Positions 55,942-64,000 of a stretch of DNA of 64,000 bases are shown piece after piece; within the stretch, counting starts at the first letter, position 1, and each line of letters begins with the position of its first letter. Below the pieces are notes generated by a model. The model worked only from the letters and a program-made list of their open reading frames with translations, was not told the origin of the DNA and made no database searches. Both the position numbers and the translations under genes were made by a program. This stretch comes from an uncultured Paracoccaceae bacterium (GTDB lineage Bacteria; Pseudomonadota; Alphaproteobacteria; Rhodobacterales; Rhodobacteraceae): NCBI GenBank assembly GCA_947497985.1, contig CANMIX010000001.1:186001-250000 (forward strand). Reading direction: 5' to 3'.

Positions 55942-56457
55942 ATGAACCATTCTGAACGAGCCGTTTTGGCAGGTGGTTGTTTCTGGGGCATGCAGGACTT
56001 GATCCGCAACCAACCCGGCGTAATCTCAACCCGCGTGGGGTATACTGGTGGGGACGTTCCCAACGCGACCTACAAAAACCACGGCACTCATGCTGAGGCG
56101 ATTGAGATTCAATTCGACCCAAACAAGACCAGCTTTCGCGCCCTGCTTGAACTGTTCTTTCAAATTCACGATCCCACGACGGTTAATCGCCAAGGCAACG
56201 ATGTTGGCATGAGCTATCGTTCCGCCATTTACTTTGTCGACGAGACGCAAAAGCAGATTGCGATCGATACAATCGCTGATGTTAACGCATCCGGGCTTTG
56301 GCCAGGAAAAGTGGTCACTGAAGTTGAGCCCGTCAGCGAGTTTTGGGAAGCCGAACCAGAACATCAGGATTATTTGCAGCGAATTCCCAATGGGTACACC
56401 TGCCATTTTCCGCGTCCTGATTGGGTTCTGCCCAAGCGCACAGCAGAGGCTGTCTAA
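55942..56457 (+). CDS. msrA: Peptide-methionine (S)-S-oxide reductase
   Basis: 171 residues with catalytic Cys13 in [10 protein letters not shown], and [28 protein letters not shown]. Starts at the base after the msrB stop, so the pair repairs both methionine sulfoxide isomers from one transcript. Only one further Cys (TCHFPRP near the end) is seen, for recycling. Confidence 0.94.
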   Translation: MNHSERAVLAGGCFWGMQDLIRNQPGVISTRVGYTGGDVPNATYKNHGTHAEAIEIQFDPNKTSFRALLELFFQIHDPTTVNRQGNDVGMSYRSAIYFVDETQKQIAIDTIADVNASGLWPGKVVTEVEPVSEFWEAEPEHQDYLQRIPNGYTCHFPRPDWVLPKRTAEAV

Positions 56458-56467
56458 CACGGCGTAA

Positions 56468-56488
56468 TGGGGGCTTTATCGGCCCCCA
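56468..56488. terminator. Hairpin between msrA and the hydantoinase gene
   Basis: TGGGGGC and GCCCCCA (7 GC-rich pairs, 7-base loop) between convergent genes; U tracts are weak on both sides, so efficiency is uncertain. Confidence 0.5.
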
Positions 56489-56489
56489 G

Positions 56490-58490
56490 CTATGCGGCAA
56501 TGCGCGGGCGTCCTGTGGCCTCAACCGAGATTTCTGCCTCCACAAAGACTTTGCGGTTTTCCACCTGAGTTGAACGTACATCGCGTGACGTCTTTACAGT
56601 GACGTCCACAGCGCCTGCCCGCTCAATCGTCTGGCGCGCACGCTCCGATAGAGTTTTTTCAAGCAGGCACAATGCCTCCTCCACCGATCGAAAATCCTGC
56701 GGACCGCTGTCTAGGTGGACACGAAACAAGCCTTCGCTTGGAGCCGTGACATGTCCTTGAAGCCGTTCCGACAAGCGCCCCACAACAGCTCCGATTGCAT
56801 TGGCCACTTCTGCATGCTTCGGGAGCAATACGGGCCGGTTCAAATGCTCGCCAACGGCTGGGTAGTACGTTGCGGCAGAGGCCCCTAACCCAACCACGTC
56901 AACATTGATCGACGCATCCAAGGCGATCAACCCGCGATGCCCGGCCAAGGCGCGTCGGACCAACGGGTGGTTGGCGACGTCCACCGCATCGGTTTTAAAC
57001 CCGGGGTCTTCGCAAAAAACAGTCTCTAACAAGGTTGAGACGGTCTGTGATGTCACCTGATCCACGATCATCTGAGCAAGGTGTAGCGCGTCTCTAGCAA
57101 GGGGTTCCCCGGTACCAATACGCCGTTTTGCCAGAAGCATCAGCGCTTTCTCAGAAGCGGCCACATCCCAGCTTGCCTGCCGCCCCAGCACGTGGCTCGC
57201 GTCGGTTGGAGTAACTCCGGCGATCTGCACAAGTCCACGTTCCCACAACCGATTGAGCGCGCCATGCTCCATCCGTGTTTTCAACACAGCCGACAATGGC
57301 TCAACGCACCCTGTAAGACGATCCAGAAATGCCTGATCTCGTGTTGCCAAACCGGACGTTGGTGCGCCTTCTATCCGTCGCACAAAACGGCCATCCAATT
57401 CCGTGACAAGCGGTGCATTCAGTGCCGACTCCAATGCTCGGTGCACGGCGTCAGGTGCATCCATCGCCATCAATGAAACAGGCACAACACGTTTGGGGCC
57501 AAGCGTTACGCCCCCCGTCAGCCCGCTGGTGTTGACATGAACCTGACTATCGCCGCCCAAGCCCGTTGTCCGCATAGCGACGGCCTCGACCATCGTGCGG
57601 TGATGTCCGACCTGTGCACCCTGTGGATCCAGCGCCGGTTTACCGTCGCGGATCAGGGCTACGTCAGTTGTTGTCCCCCCAATGTCGCTCACAATGGCGT
57701 CGCGTGCTCCCGTGAGCCAACTGGCCCCAACAATAGACGCTGCAGGACCGCTGAGGATGGTTTCAATCGGGCGCTGGCGCGCCTCTGCACCACTCATGAG
57801 AGCCCCATCGCCGCGAACGACCATCATCGGGGCCTCAATCCCCAATCTGCGCAACGTGCCCTCAGCCCGGCCAATCAACGCGTCTATCATCCCTATCAGC
57901 CGCGCATTCAACACGGCCGTTACCGCACGTTTCGGGCCGTTTAGCTTTGCTGACAATTGATAGGAGCACGTCACCGGCTTTTGACAGCGCTGTCTGATAC
58001 GTTCGGCCACCAATTGCTCATGACTTGGGTTGCGCGTGGAGAAGAGAGAGGCCACCGCAAAACCCGACACGTCAGCCGCCGTTGCCGCAAGGAACCTGTC
58101 AAGCTCTTCCAAATCCAGCGCGGCTGCCTCTGTGCCGCTATGCGTGTGGCCGCCAGCCACACAGACGACGGGGTCACCCGCAAGGGCGTCAGCCAGACCG
58201 TGCCTTTCTAAATCGCTATCAGTAAATCCAACATAGACCAGCGCAATTCTTCCACCTTGCCCTTCAACCAAGGCATTGGTGGCTAAAGTGGTCGACAGGG
58301 ACGCAAGGCCAATATCAGCGGGCTTGGTGCCCGATTGGTTCAAAACGGCCTCAACAGCAGCACCTATTCCGATGGCCAGATCCTGTCTCGTCGTCAGCGC
58401 TTTGGCTGAAGCAACGACTTCAACCTCATCGCGAACCAGAACCACGTCGGTATAGGTTCCGCCTGTATCTACGCCTAACGCCAGCCCCAT
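56490..58490 (-). CDS. Hydantoinase/oxoprolinase family protein, HyuA-type subunit
   Basis: 666 residues of the ATP-dependent hydantoinase A/acetone carboxylase beta/oxoprolinase N-half family. Phosphate loop GVDTGGTYTDVVLV at 6-19, second ASKHA-type motif DIGGTTTDVALIRDG (about 270-284). The partner HyuB subunit gene is not adjacent on either side, and the protein is not fused to one. Substrate unknown. Confidence 0.85.
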   Translation of the reverse strand: MGLALGVDTGGTYTDVVLVRDEVEVVASAKALTTRQDLAIGIGAAVEAVLNQSGTKPADIGLASLSTTLATNALVEGQGGRIALVYVGFTDSDLERHGLADALAGDPVVCVAGGHTHSGTEAAALDLEELDRFLAATAADVSGFAVASLFSTRNPSHEQLVAERIRQRCQKPVTCSYQLSAKLNGPKRAVTAVLNARLIGMIDALIGRAEGTLRRLGIEAPMMVVRGDGALMSGAEARQRPIETILSGPAASIVGASWLTGARDAIVSDIGGTTTDVALIRDGKPALDPQGAQVGHHRTMVEAVAMRTTGLGGDSQVHVNTSGLTGGVTLGPKRVVPVSLMAMDAPDAVHRALESALNAPLVTELDGRFVRRIEGAPTSGLATRDQAFLDRLTGCVEPLSAVLKTRMEHGALNRLWERGLVQIAGVTPTDASHVLGRQASWDVAASEKALMLLAKRRIGTGEPLARDALHLAQMIVDQVTSQTVSTLLETVFCEDPGFKTDAVDVANHPLVRRALAGHRGLIALDASINVDVVGLGASAATYYPAVGEHLNRPVLLPKHAEVANAIGAVVGRLSERLQGHVTAPSEGLFRVHLDSGPQDFRSVEEALCLLEKTLSERARQTIERAGAVDVTVKTSRDVRSTQVENRKVFVEAEISVEATGRPRIAA

Positions 58491-58559
58491 TGCTGCTTTC
58501 CTTTATCCGTGTGCCTCATGCAAATAGCAAAGCTGAGCGGCCTTTCTGGTCCAGAAACG

Positions 58560-59603
58560 TCAACTCAGCCGATCCACCGCCCATTTTGCGGCGTCAGACA
58601 CCGAAAAATCAATGTCGTCGCACAGCGCCTGCGCAACACCGGCGAGTTCCGGGTTTCCACTGTTTCCAATGGCATAAAGCACATTGCGAACGAAACGGTC
58701 GCGCCCAATTCGTTTGATGGGCGACCCCGAAAAGAAACTCCGGAATTCCGCATCATCAAGACGCGCTAGTTCCGCCAATGGTGGCGCGCTCAGTTCGTCG
58801 CGCGCGGCATACCGTATGTCACTGGCAGCGACTGCAAATTTGTTCCAAGGACAAGCTGCAAGACAATCATCACATCCATAAATGCGGTTCCCCAAAAGCG
58901 GACGAAGGTCCGGGTCAATGGGGCCTTTGTGCTCGATGGTCAAATAGGAAATGCACCGTCTGGCATCCATCTGATAAGGGGCCGGAAAGGCGTCAGTCGG
59001 GCAAGCAGTCAGGCACGACCGACAGGAACCGCAACGATCCTCTTCCGGTCCGTCCATCGGTAAATCCAACGTCGTAAAAACAGAGCCTAAAAAGACCCAA
59101 TTTCCGAATTCGCGACTAACCAGGTTGGTGTGTTTCCCTTGCCACCCAAGACCGGCGGCCTGTGCAAGAGGTTTTTCCGGGACTGGAGCAGTATCCACAA
59201 AGACTTTCACCTCGGTCTGCGCGCTCGTCTCGGCGATCAGCCAGCGTGCCAGTCGTTTCAGGCGTTTTTTAACAAGGTCATGGTAGTCTTTGTTGCGCGC
59301 GTAGACAGAAATTGCACCGTGATTTGTCCGGGCGACCGCCGCCATCGGATCCTCATCTGGCGTGTAGCTTTCTGCCAGCATGATGACCGATTTTGCTTCC
59401 GGCCAAAGCTTCGCCGGATCTCCACGCCAATGCTGCCGCTCCGCCATCCACCCCATTTGACCGTGAAACCCTTGCTCGACAAAAGCCGCTAGACGATCCG
59501 CAACTTCCGGAACATCCCACGGGCGACAGATCCGGCAAGAGACGAACCCTTCTGCGATGGCCTGTTGGACCAAGCGGGTCTTAAATTCTGCCAAGTCTGT
59601 CAT
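58560..59603 (-). CDS. queG: Epoxyqueuosine reductase
   Basis: 347 residues from the ATG at 59603. Cobalamin-dependent last step of queuosine synthesis in tRNA. Two 4Fe-4S motifs: [16 protein letters not shown] and [13 protein letters not shown]. The active-site Asp region ending in [20 protein letters not shown] is present. A short HEAT-like C-terminal part follows. Confidence 0.94.
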   Translation of the reverse strand: MTDLAEFKTRLVQQAIAEGFVSCRICRPWDVPEVADRLAAFVEQGFHGQMGWMAERQHWRGDPAKLWPEAKSVIMLAESYTPDEDPMAAVARTNHGAISVYARNKDYHDLVKKRLKRLARWLIAETSAQTEVKVFVDTAPVPEKPLAQAAGLGWQGKHTNLVSREFGNWVFLGSVFTTLDLPMDGPEEDRCGSCRSCLTACPTDAFPAPYQMDARRCISYLTIEHKGPIDPDLRPLLGNRIYGCDDCLAACPWNKFAVAASDIRYAARDELSAPPLAELARLDDAEFRSFFSGSPIKRIGRDRFVRNVLYAIGNSGNPELAGVAQALCDDIDFSVSDAAKWAVDRLS

Positions 59604-59671
59604 CGCTTTGGGCGCACTCTCAATAGGTCTGGGGCGAAGCACTCAAGAAAACAGCGCTTTCCGCAACTCTA

Positions 59672-60337
59672 TCAGAAATCGAGATCGGCGTAATGGACCG
59701 GCGGGCGAAATCCTGAAATCTGATCCGCCAGGATGGAACGAAATGCCGGGCGTGACTTAATCTTGGCGTACCAATCCTTCACGATCGCAGAGCGGTTCCA
59801 GTCCACATCTGAGATGTAGTCCAAAGACGACAAATGAGCCGCGGCAGCGAAATCCGCGAGCGTCATCTTGTCGCCAGCCAACCAACGCCTGTGGTCTAAC
59901 AACCAAGCCATGTAATCCAGATGGTATTTGATCGCCTTGGCACCTGCTTTGACGTTTTTACTGTCGGGGTAGCCTTCGCCGGTGACCTTTTTATTGACCC
60001 GCTCATAAAGCAGTTTTGAAGTGACCTCGTTGTGGAACTTGTCGTCGAACCAGCCCACCAAACGCCGCACCTCAACCCGCGTGTCAGGATCGCTTGGCAT
60101 CAGAGCGGGTTCAGGGCGCGTTTCTTCGATATATTCACAAATCGCTGCGCTTTCGGTCAGGATTTTACCATCCAGCCGTAGCACCGGAACTTTGGCAGCA
60201 GGGTTGCGCCGCAGAAAATCTGGATCTTGTTCCCAATAACGTTCTTCGATCAGTTCAACTTCGATCTTCTTTTCCGCCAAAGACAGGCGGACCTTGCGAC
60301 AAAAAGGGGAGAGAGGAACGTGATAGAGGCGGGCCAC
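59672..60337 (-). CDS. Glutathione S-transferase family protein
   Basis: 221 residues; N-terminal MARLYHVPLSPFCRKVRLSLAEKK, cis-Pro block AAKVPVLRLDGKILTESAAI, helical C-terminal domain with ADFAAAAHLSSLDYI. A Cys at position 13 (PFCRK) instead of Ser or Tyr could make it an omega/beta-like or disulfide-active form. Same orientation as queG. Confidence 0.9.
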   Translation of the reverse strand: MARLYHVPLSPFCRKVRLSLAEKKIEVELIEERYWEQDPDFLRRNPAAKVPVLRLDGKILTESAAICEYIEETRPEPALMPSDPDTRVEVRRLVGWFDDKFHNEVTSKLLYERVNKKVTGEGYPDSKNVKAGAKAIKYHLDYMAWLLDHRRWLAGDKMTLADFAAAAHLSSLDYISDVDWNRSAIVKDWYAKIKSRPAFRSILADQISGFRPPVHYADLDF

Positions 60338-60401
60338 CTAAGCAGACTCCAAAAATAAGATATGAGAACCCTTCCACAGATGCCCAAAACTGACGGAAGA
60401 T

Positions 60402-61136
60402 TCAATCCTCGAAACACGCGGAACGGCCATCCGCGCGGATCGTGGCCGCACCATCAGCAATCCGCGCCGCTCGTTTAGAGAGCTGAGCCGTAGGTTTTGC
60501 AGCGGACCGTCCTTTTGGATTGGGCAATACCGCAGCAAGCAACGCAGCTTCGCGCGCTGATAGTTCATCCGGGCCTTTGCCAAAATATCGCCGAGCACCG
60601 GCCTCGACCCCAAAGACCCCTGTGTCGGTTTCAGCAACGTTTAGGTATACTTCAAGGATCCGGCGTTTGGTCCACACCGCTTCGACCATCGGGGTCAGCA
60701 ACGTTTCCAGCGCTTTCCTGAACCAGCTGCGATGTTGCCACAAAAAGACATTCTTGACCACTTGCTGTGACAGGCTGGAGCCGCCGCGTTGACCACCGTC
60801 GTTCAATGCAGATTGAATAGCTTCGAGATCAAAACCCCAATGAAGACAATAGTTTGCATCTTCGGCTGCGACGACCGATCGGACAAGAACCGGGCTGATA
60901 TGTTCGATGGGAACCCACTCTCGATCCACATCGCCAAGTCGGCGTTTTTCGGACCAGATCGTATGGGTGATGGGCGGGTTGACCACGGAGTACAGCAACA
61001 CAAGAGATGAGACCGTGGCGATCCCAATTAAGAGGCAACGTAAAACCCAACGGCGCAGCCAAGCAATCGGTCGAAACCGTCCCTTGCCTGTTTTGCTCTT
61101 TGCAGAGTTTTTTGTGCTCTTTGCCCGACTTGCCAT
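60402..61136 (-). CDS. mtgA: Monofunctional biosynthetic peptidoglycan transglycosylase
   Basis: 244 residues: basic N-terminal tail, one membrane helix (about 30-52), then a GT51 domain with catalytic VAAEDANYCLHWGFD and GGSSLSQQVVKNVFLW, RRILEVYLNVAETDTGVFGVE. Polymerises lipid II. No transpeptidase domain. Confidence 0.93.
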   Translation of the reverse strand: MASRAKSTKNSAKSKTGKGRFRPIAWLRRWVLRCLLIGIATVSSLVLLYSVVNPPITHTIWSEKRRLGDVDREWVPIEHISPVLVRSVVAAEDANYCLHWGFDLEAIQSALNDGGQRGGSSLSQQVVKNVFLWQHRSWFRKALETLLTPMVEAVWTKRRILEVYLNVAETDTGVFGVEAGARRYFGKGPDELSAREAALLAAVLPNPKGRSAAKPTAQLSKRAARIADGAATIRADGRSACFED

Positions 61137-61187
61137 GTCTTCTCTATACGGCAGTCAGTCACGGAGCTCCAAGAGGAGATTCTGGAT

Positions 61188-61220
61188 AAAAAATAACCCG
61201 CAGGTGTTCCGCCTGCGGGT
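61188..61220 (-). terminator. Terminator of gltB
   Basis: On the minus strand ACCCGCAGG and CCTGCGGGT form a perfect 9-pair stem with a 7-base loop, followed by TATTTTTTATCC, 25 bases after the gltB stop. Confidence 0.88.
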
Positions 61221-61245
61221 CCAGTTGGGGATCAGTTAATTTCTA

Positions 61246-64000
61246 TCACTCAGCCGGGATTACCTTGTCTTCAAGCGACAAAGGCTGCGGCAGTTTATTC
61301 AGCATTTCTTTCGGGCAAACCTGGAGGAAGTTGAATTTTTCATTGTCCCAGTTTTGCAATATTTCAGCGGCCTTACGGCTGCCGGTTTCCTTCAAATGCT
61401 GTTCGATCAGCGCCTTCAGCTCATCTTCCCAATGCGCCACGGTGACCTGGCACACGACCAGAGATTCCATGTTCATCATTGTTTCAGCTTCTGCTTCTGG
61501 ATCATAAAGATACGCCATGCCGCCTGTCATACCTGCACCAAAGTTGGCACCGATCGAGCCGAGGATCACTGCGATCCCGCCGGTCATGTATTCACAACCG
61601 TTCGAACCACAGCCTTCGACAACCACTTTCGCACCAGAGTTCCGCACCCCGAAACGCTCACCTGCGCGACCCGCTGCAAACAGATAGCCGTCGGTTGCAC
61701 CGTACAACACCGTATTTCCGACAATTGTGTTCTCACTAGCGGCCAATGGGCTCACTTGGGGCGGACGCACGGTGATTGTACCGCCAGACAGGCCTTTGCC
61801 GACATAGTCGTTGGCGTCGCCAGACACTTCCAGTTTCAGGCCCGGCGCCGCAAAGGCACCCAGTGATTGACCTGCAGAACCCTGCAATTTGACGGTCAGG
61901 TGATCAGGTTGCAGCGTGTTGCGCATGCCAAAGTTCTGAACGATATGGCTGGATGTCCGGGTACCAACGGTCCGGTGCGTGTTTTGAACCGCATAAGACA
62001 GTTGCATCTTTTCACCGTCTTTCAGGAAGCGCGCAGCGTCCTGAACGATCTCGGCATCCAGCGTGTCCGGAACGGCGTTGCGCTCCTTGTCACGGTTGTA
62101 CACGATATCATGGGCACCATCGACGGTGATCAACATTGGATTGAGGTCCAAATCATCCAAATGCGCAGAGCCACGCGAAACCTGCGCCAGCAGATCCGCC
62201 CGACCGATCACATCGTCCAAGGAGCGTGCACCGATAGAGGCGAGGATTTCCCGCACTTCTTGTGCGTAGAAGGTGATGAGGTTCACCACTTTATCCGCGT
62301 TGCCTGTGAATTTGCCACGCAGCTCTTCGTCCTGCGTACAAACACCAACCGGGCAGGTGTTCGACTGGCACTGACGTACCATGATACAACCCATCGCAAT
62401 CAAAGCAGCAGTGCCGATACCGTATTCCTCGGCGCCCATCATTGCGGCCATAACAATGTCGCGGCCTGTGCGCAGGCCACCATCGGTCCGCAATGTCACC
62501 CGGCTACGCAGGTTGTTCATCGCCAGAACCTGATGCGCTTCGGTCAGACCCATTTCCCATGGCAGACCACAGTATTTGATCGAGGTCGCAGGCGATGCAC
62601 CGGTACCACCATTGTGGCCCGAGATCAGGATCACGTCGGCTTTTGCTTTGGCAACGCCCGCTGCAATGGTGCCAACGCCGGAAGACGCCACCAGTTTCAC
62701 AGTCACCTTACAGCGCGGGTTGATCTGCTTGAGGTCATAGATCAGCTGCGCAAGGTCTTCGATCGAATAGATATCGTGGTGCGGCGGTGGCGAAATCAGT
62801 GTCACGCCTTTGGTGGAGTGACGCAGACGAGCAATCAGGTCAGTCACTTTCATACCGGGCAGTTGGCCACCTTCACCGGGTTTCGCACCCTGAGCAACTT
62901 TGATCTCCAGCTCTTCACACTGGTTCAGATATTCCGCGGTCACACCAAAACGACCCGAGGCCACCTGTTTGATTTTCGCCGACGGGTTGTCACCGTTGGG
63001 TTCAGGATGGAAGTGCGCCGGATCTTCGCCGCCCTCACCCGAATCCGACTTGGCGCCGATCCGGTTCATCGCAACGTTCAGGGTCTTGTGTGCCTCAGGC
63101 GACAGAGCACCCAACGACATGCCCGGAGTGACAAAACGCTTGCGGATCGAGGTGATGGATTCAACCTCTTCAATCGCAATCGGTTCACCCAGGGGTTTGA
63201 TGTTCAACAGATCACGCAGGTGAATTGGCGGGTTCGACTGCATTTTGTTGGAATATTGCTTCCACAGCTCAAACGACGCGCGGTTACACGCCATCTGCAT
63301 CATATGCATGCTGGTTGCTTCCCACGCGTGGGTTTCGCCAGATTTGCGCGATTTGTAGAAGCCACCAATTGGCAGCACACCGTCAACAGCGGCCCACCCT
63401 TTGGCATAGATCTCTTCGGCTTTCTTCTGAATGCCGTGGATCCCGATACCCGAGATACGCGAGGTCATCCCGGGGAAATATTCCGCAACCATTGCGCGGC
63501 TCAGACCAACGGCTTCAAAGTTCAGACCACCGCGATAGGACGAGATGACCGAGATCCCCATCTTGGCCATGATCTTCAACAGACCTTGGTCAATGGCTTC
63601 GCGATACCGCGCAACGTTTTCGGTCAGGCTGCCATCCAGCAGGCCACGTTCGATACGGTCCGCCAGCGAGTCTTCGGCAAGATAGGCGTTCACAACGGTT
63701 GCGCCACAGCCGATCAGAACCGCAAAGTAATGCGGGTCGATACATTCTGCCGAACGGACGTTCAGCGAGCAGAAAGTCCGCAAGCCCTTGCGTGTCAGAT
63801 GCGAGTGCACAGCCGAGGTCGCCAGGATCATCGGCATGGCAATCTTGCCGTTGCCGGAATGCTGATCGGTCAGAACGATATGGCCAGCACCAGAGCGCAC
63901 GGCCTCTTCGGCTTCGGCGCGAATACGGGTCAGACCTGCATTCAACGCGCCTTGACCCTCTTCGAAGGTACAGTCAATTTCGACCAGTGGAGCATTGAAC
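61246..64000 (-). CDS. gltB: Glutamate synthase (NADPH) large subunit, N-terminal part outside the window
   Basis: The last about 917 residues of GOGAT alpha are visible; the frame is open at the right edge (VEIDCTFEEGQGA precedes). Seen are the end of the central domain, the FMN-binding synthase domain (SGHNGGTGASPATSIKYCG), the 3Fe-4S cysteines (GCIMVRQCQSNTCPVGVC) and the C-terminal gxgxG beta-helix (GNTVLYGATDGYLFAAGRAG). The glutaminase domain is cut off. Confidence 0.97.
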   Translation of the reverse strand, partial: FNAPLVEIDCTFEEGQGALNAGLTRIRAEAEEAVRSGAGHIVLTDQHSGNGKIAMPMILATSAVHSHLTRKGLRTFCSLNVRSAECIDPHYFAVLIGCGATVVNAYLAEDSLADRIERGLLDGSLTENVARYREAIDQGLLKIMAKMGISVISSYRGGLNFEAVGLSRAMVAEYFPGMTSRISGIGIHGIQKKAEEIYAKGWAAVDGVLPIGGFYKSRKSGETHAWEATSMHMMQMACNRASFELWKQYSNKMQSNPPIHLRDLLNIKPLGEPIAIEEVESITSIRKRFVTPGMSLGALSPEAHKTLNVAMNRIGAKSDSGEGGEDPAHFHPEPNGDNPSAKIKQVASGRFGVTAEYLNQCEELEIKVAQGAKPGEGGQLPGMKVTDLIARLRHSTKGVTLISPPPHHDIYSIEDLAQLIYDLKQINPRCKVTVKLVASSGVGTIAAGVAKAKADVILISGHNGGTGASPATSIKYCGLPWEMGLTEAHQVLAMNNLRSRVTLRTDGGLRTGRDIVMAAMMGAEEYGIGTAALIAMGCIMVRQCQSNTCPVGVCTQDEELRGKFTGNADKVVNLITFYAQEVREILASIGARSLDDVIGRADLLAQVSRGSAHLDDLDLNPMLITVDGAHDIVYNRDKERNAVPDTLDAEIVQDAARFLKDGEKMQLSYAVQNTHRTVGTRTSSHIVQNFGMRNTLQPDHLTVKLQGSAGQSLGAFAAPGLKLEVSGDANDYVGKGLSGGTITVRPPQVSPLAASENTIVGNTVLYGATDGYLFAAGRAGERFGVRNSGAKVVVEGCGSNGCEYMTGGIAVILGSIGANFGAGMTGGMAYLYDPEAEAETMMNMESLVVCQVTVAHWEDELKALIEQHLKETGSRKAAEILQNWDNEKFNFLQVCPKEMLNKLPQPLSLEDKVIPAE

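Noticed and set aside
1-64000. CRISPR array, prophage, gene transfer agent or defence island
   Set aside because: No regularly spaced repeats and no phage structural or defence gene clusters were seen on either strand.

Overview
The window reads as a piece of chromosome from a marine alphaproteobacterium of the Rhodobacteraceae (Roseobacter group). The grounds are the petABC genes with PetP/PetR-type regulators, the flagellin-flaF-flbT unit, CtrA-type boxes (TTAA-N7-TTAAC), a secreted Hint-domain protein, a type II lumazine synthase behind an FMN riboswitch, and dense housekeeping genes. I see no prophage and no CRISPR array. Placement is inferred from gene content only; no database search was possible.

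Left part (1-13.3 kb): a cut-off rlmN, a LOG-family nucleotide hydrolase, a GntR regulator, dapD, a small unknown protein, a prokaryotic glutamate-receptor-like membrane protein, the Hint protein, a dapE-GNAT-glycosyltransferase overlap operon, RNase R and an MltB-type lytic transglycosylase.

Transport part (13.3-26.7 kb): two complete polyamine-type ABC importers. One, on the minus strand, is ATPase-binding protein-permease-permease. The other, on the plus strand, is potFGHI and runs by start/stop overlaps into a PuuB-like oxidase. Between them sit a class III aminotransferase and a GntR regulator. The same 11-base sequence (TGATCAAATTA) lies before the aminotransferase gene and before potF, so the regulator probably controls uptake and breakdown together.

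Flagellar part (26.8-31.8 kb): flgD and fliK on the minus strand; flgJ, an flgN-like gene, one flagellin gene with a long structured leader, flaF and flbT on the plus strand. It ends abruptly at a patch of insertion-sequence debris and a kptA gene that lie against the 3' end of a tRNA-Lys gene.

Core part (33.5-64 kb): dapF-mtaB-phosphotransferase; the cytochrome bc1 genes petABC; the FMN riboswitch with ribH; aroC; a DMT exporter; ilvE; petP-petR; a deacetylase-xseB-ispA-dxs isoprenoid run; small redox genes including a SelW-like protein and arsC; an overlapping ade-amn purine pair; HU; msrB-msrA; a lone hydantoinase subunit; queG; a GST; mtgA; and the C-terminal part of gltB, cut by the window edge.

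The least explained items are the receptor-like channel protein with an altered pore loop, the kptA/IS patch at tRNA-Lys, the shared operator-like sequence of the polyamine locus, a 21-bp-spaced repeat before the first importer, the flagellin leader, and a perfect CtrA-type box between the Hint gene and dapE.
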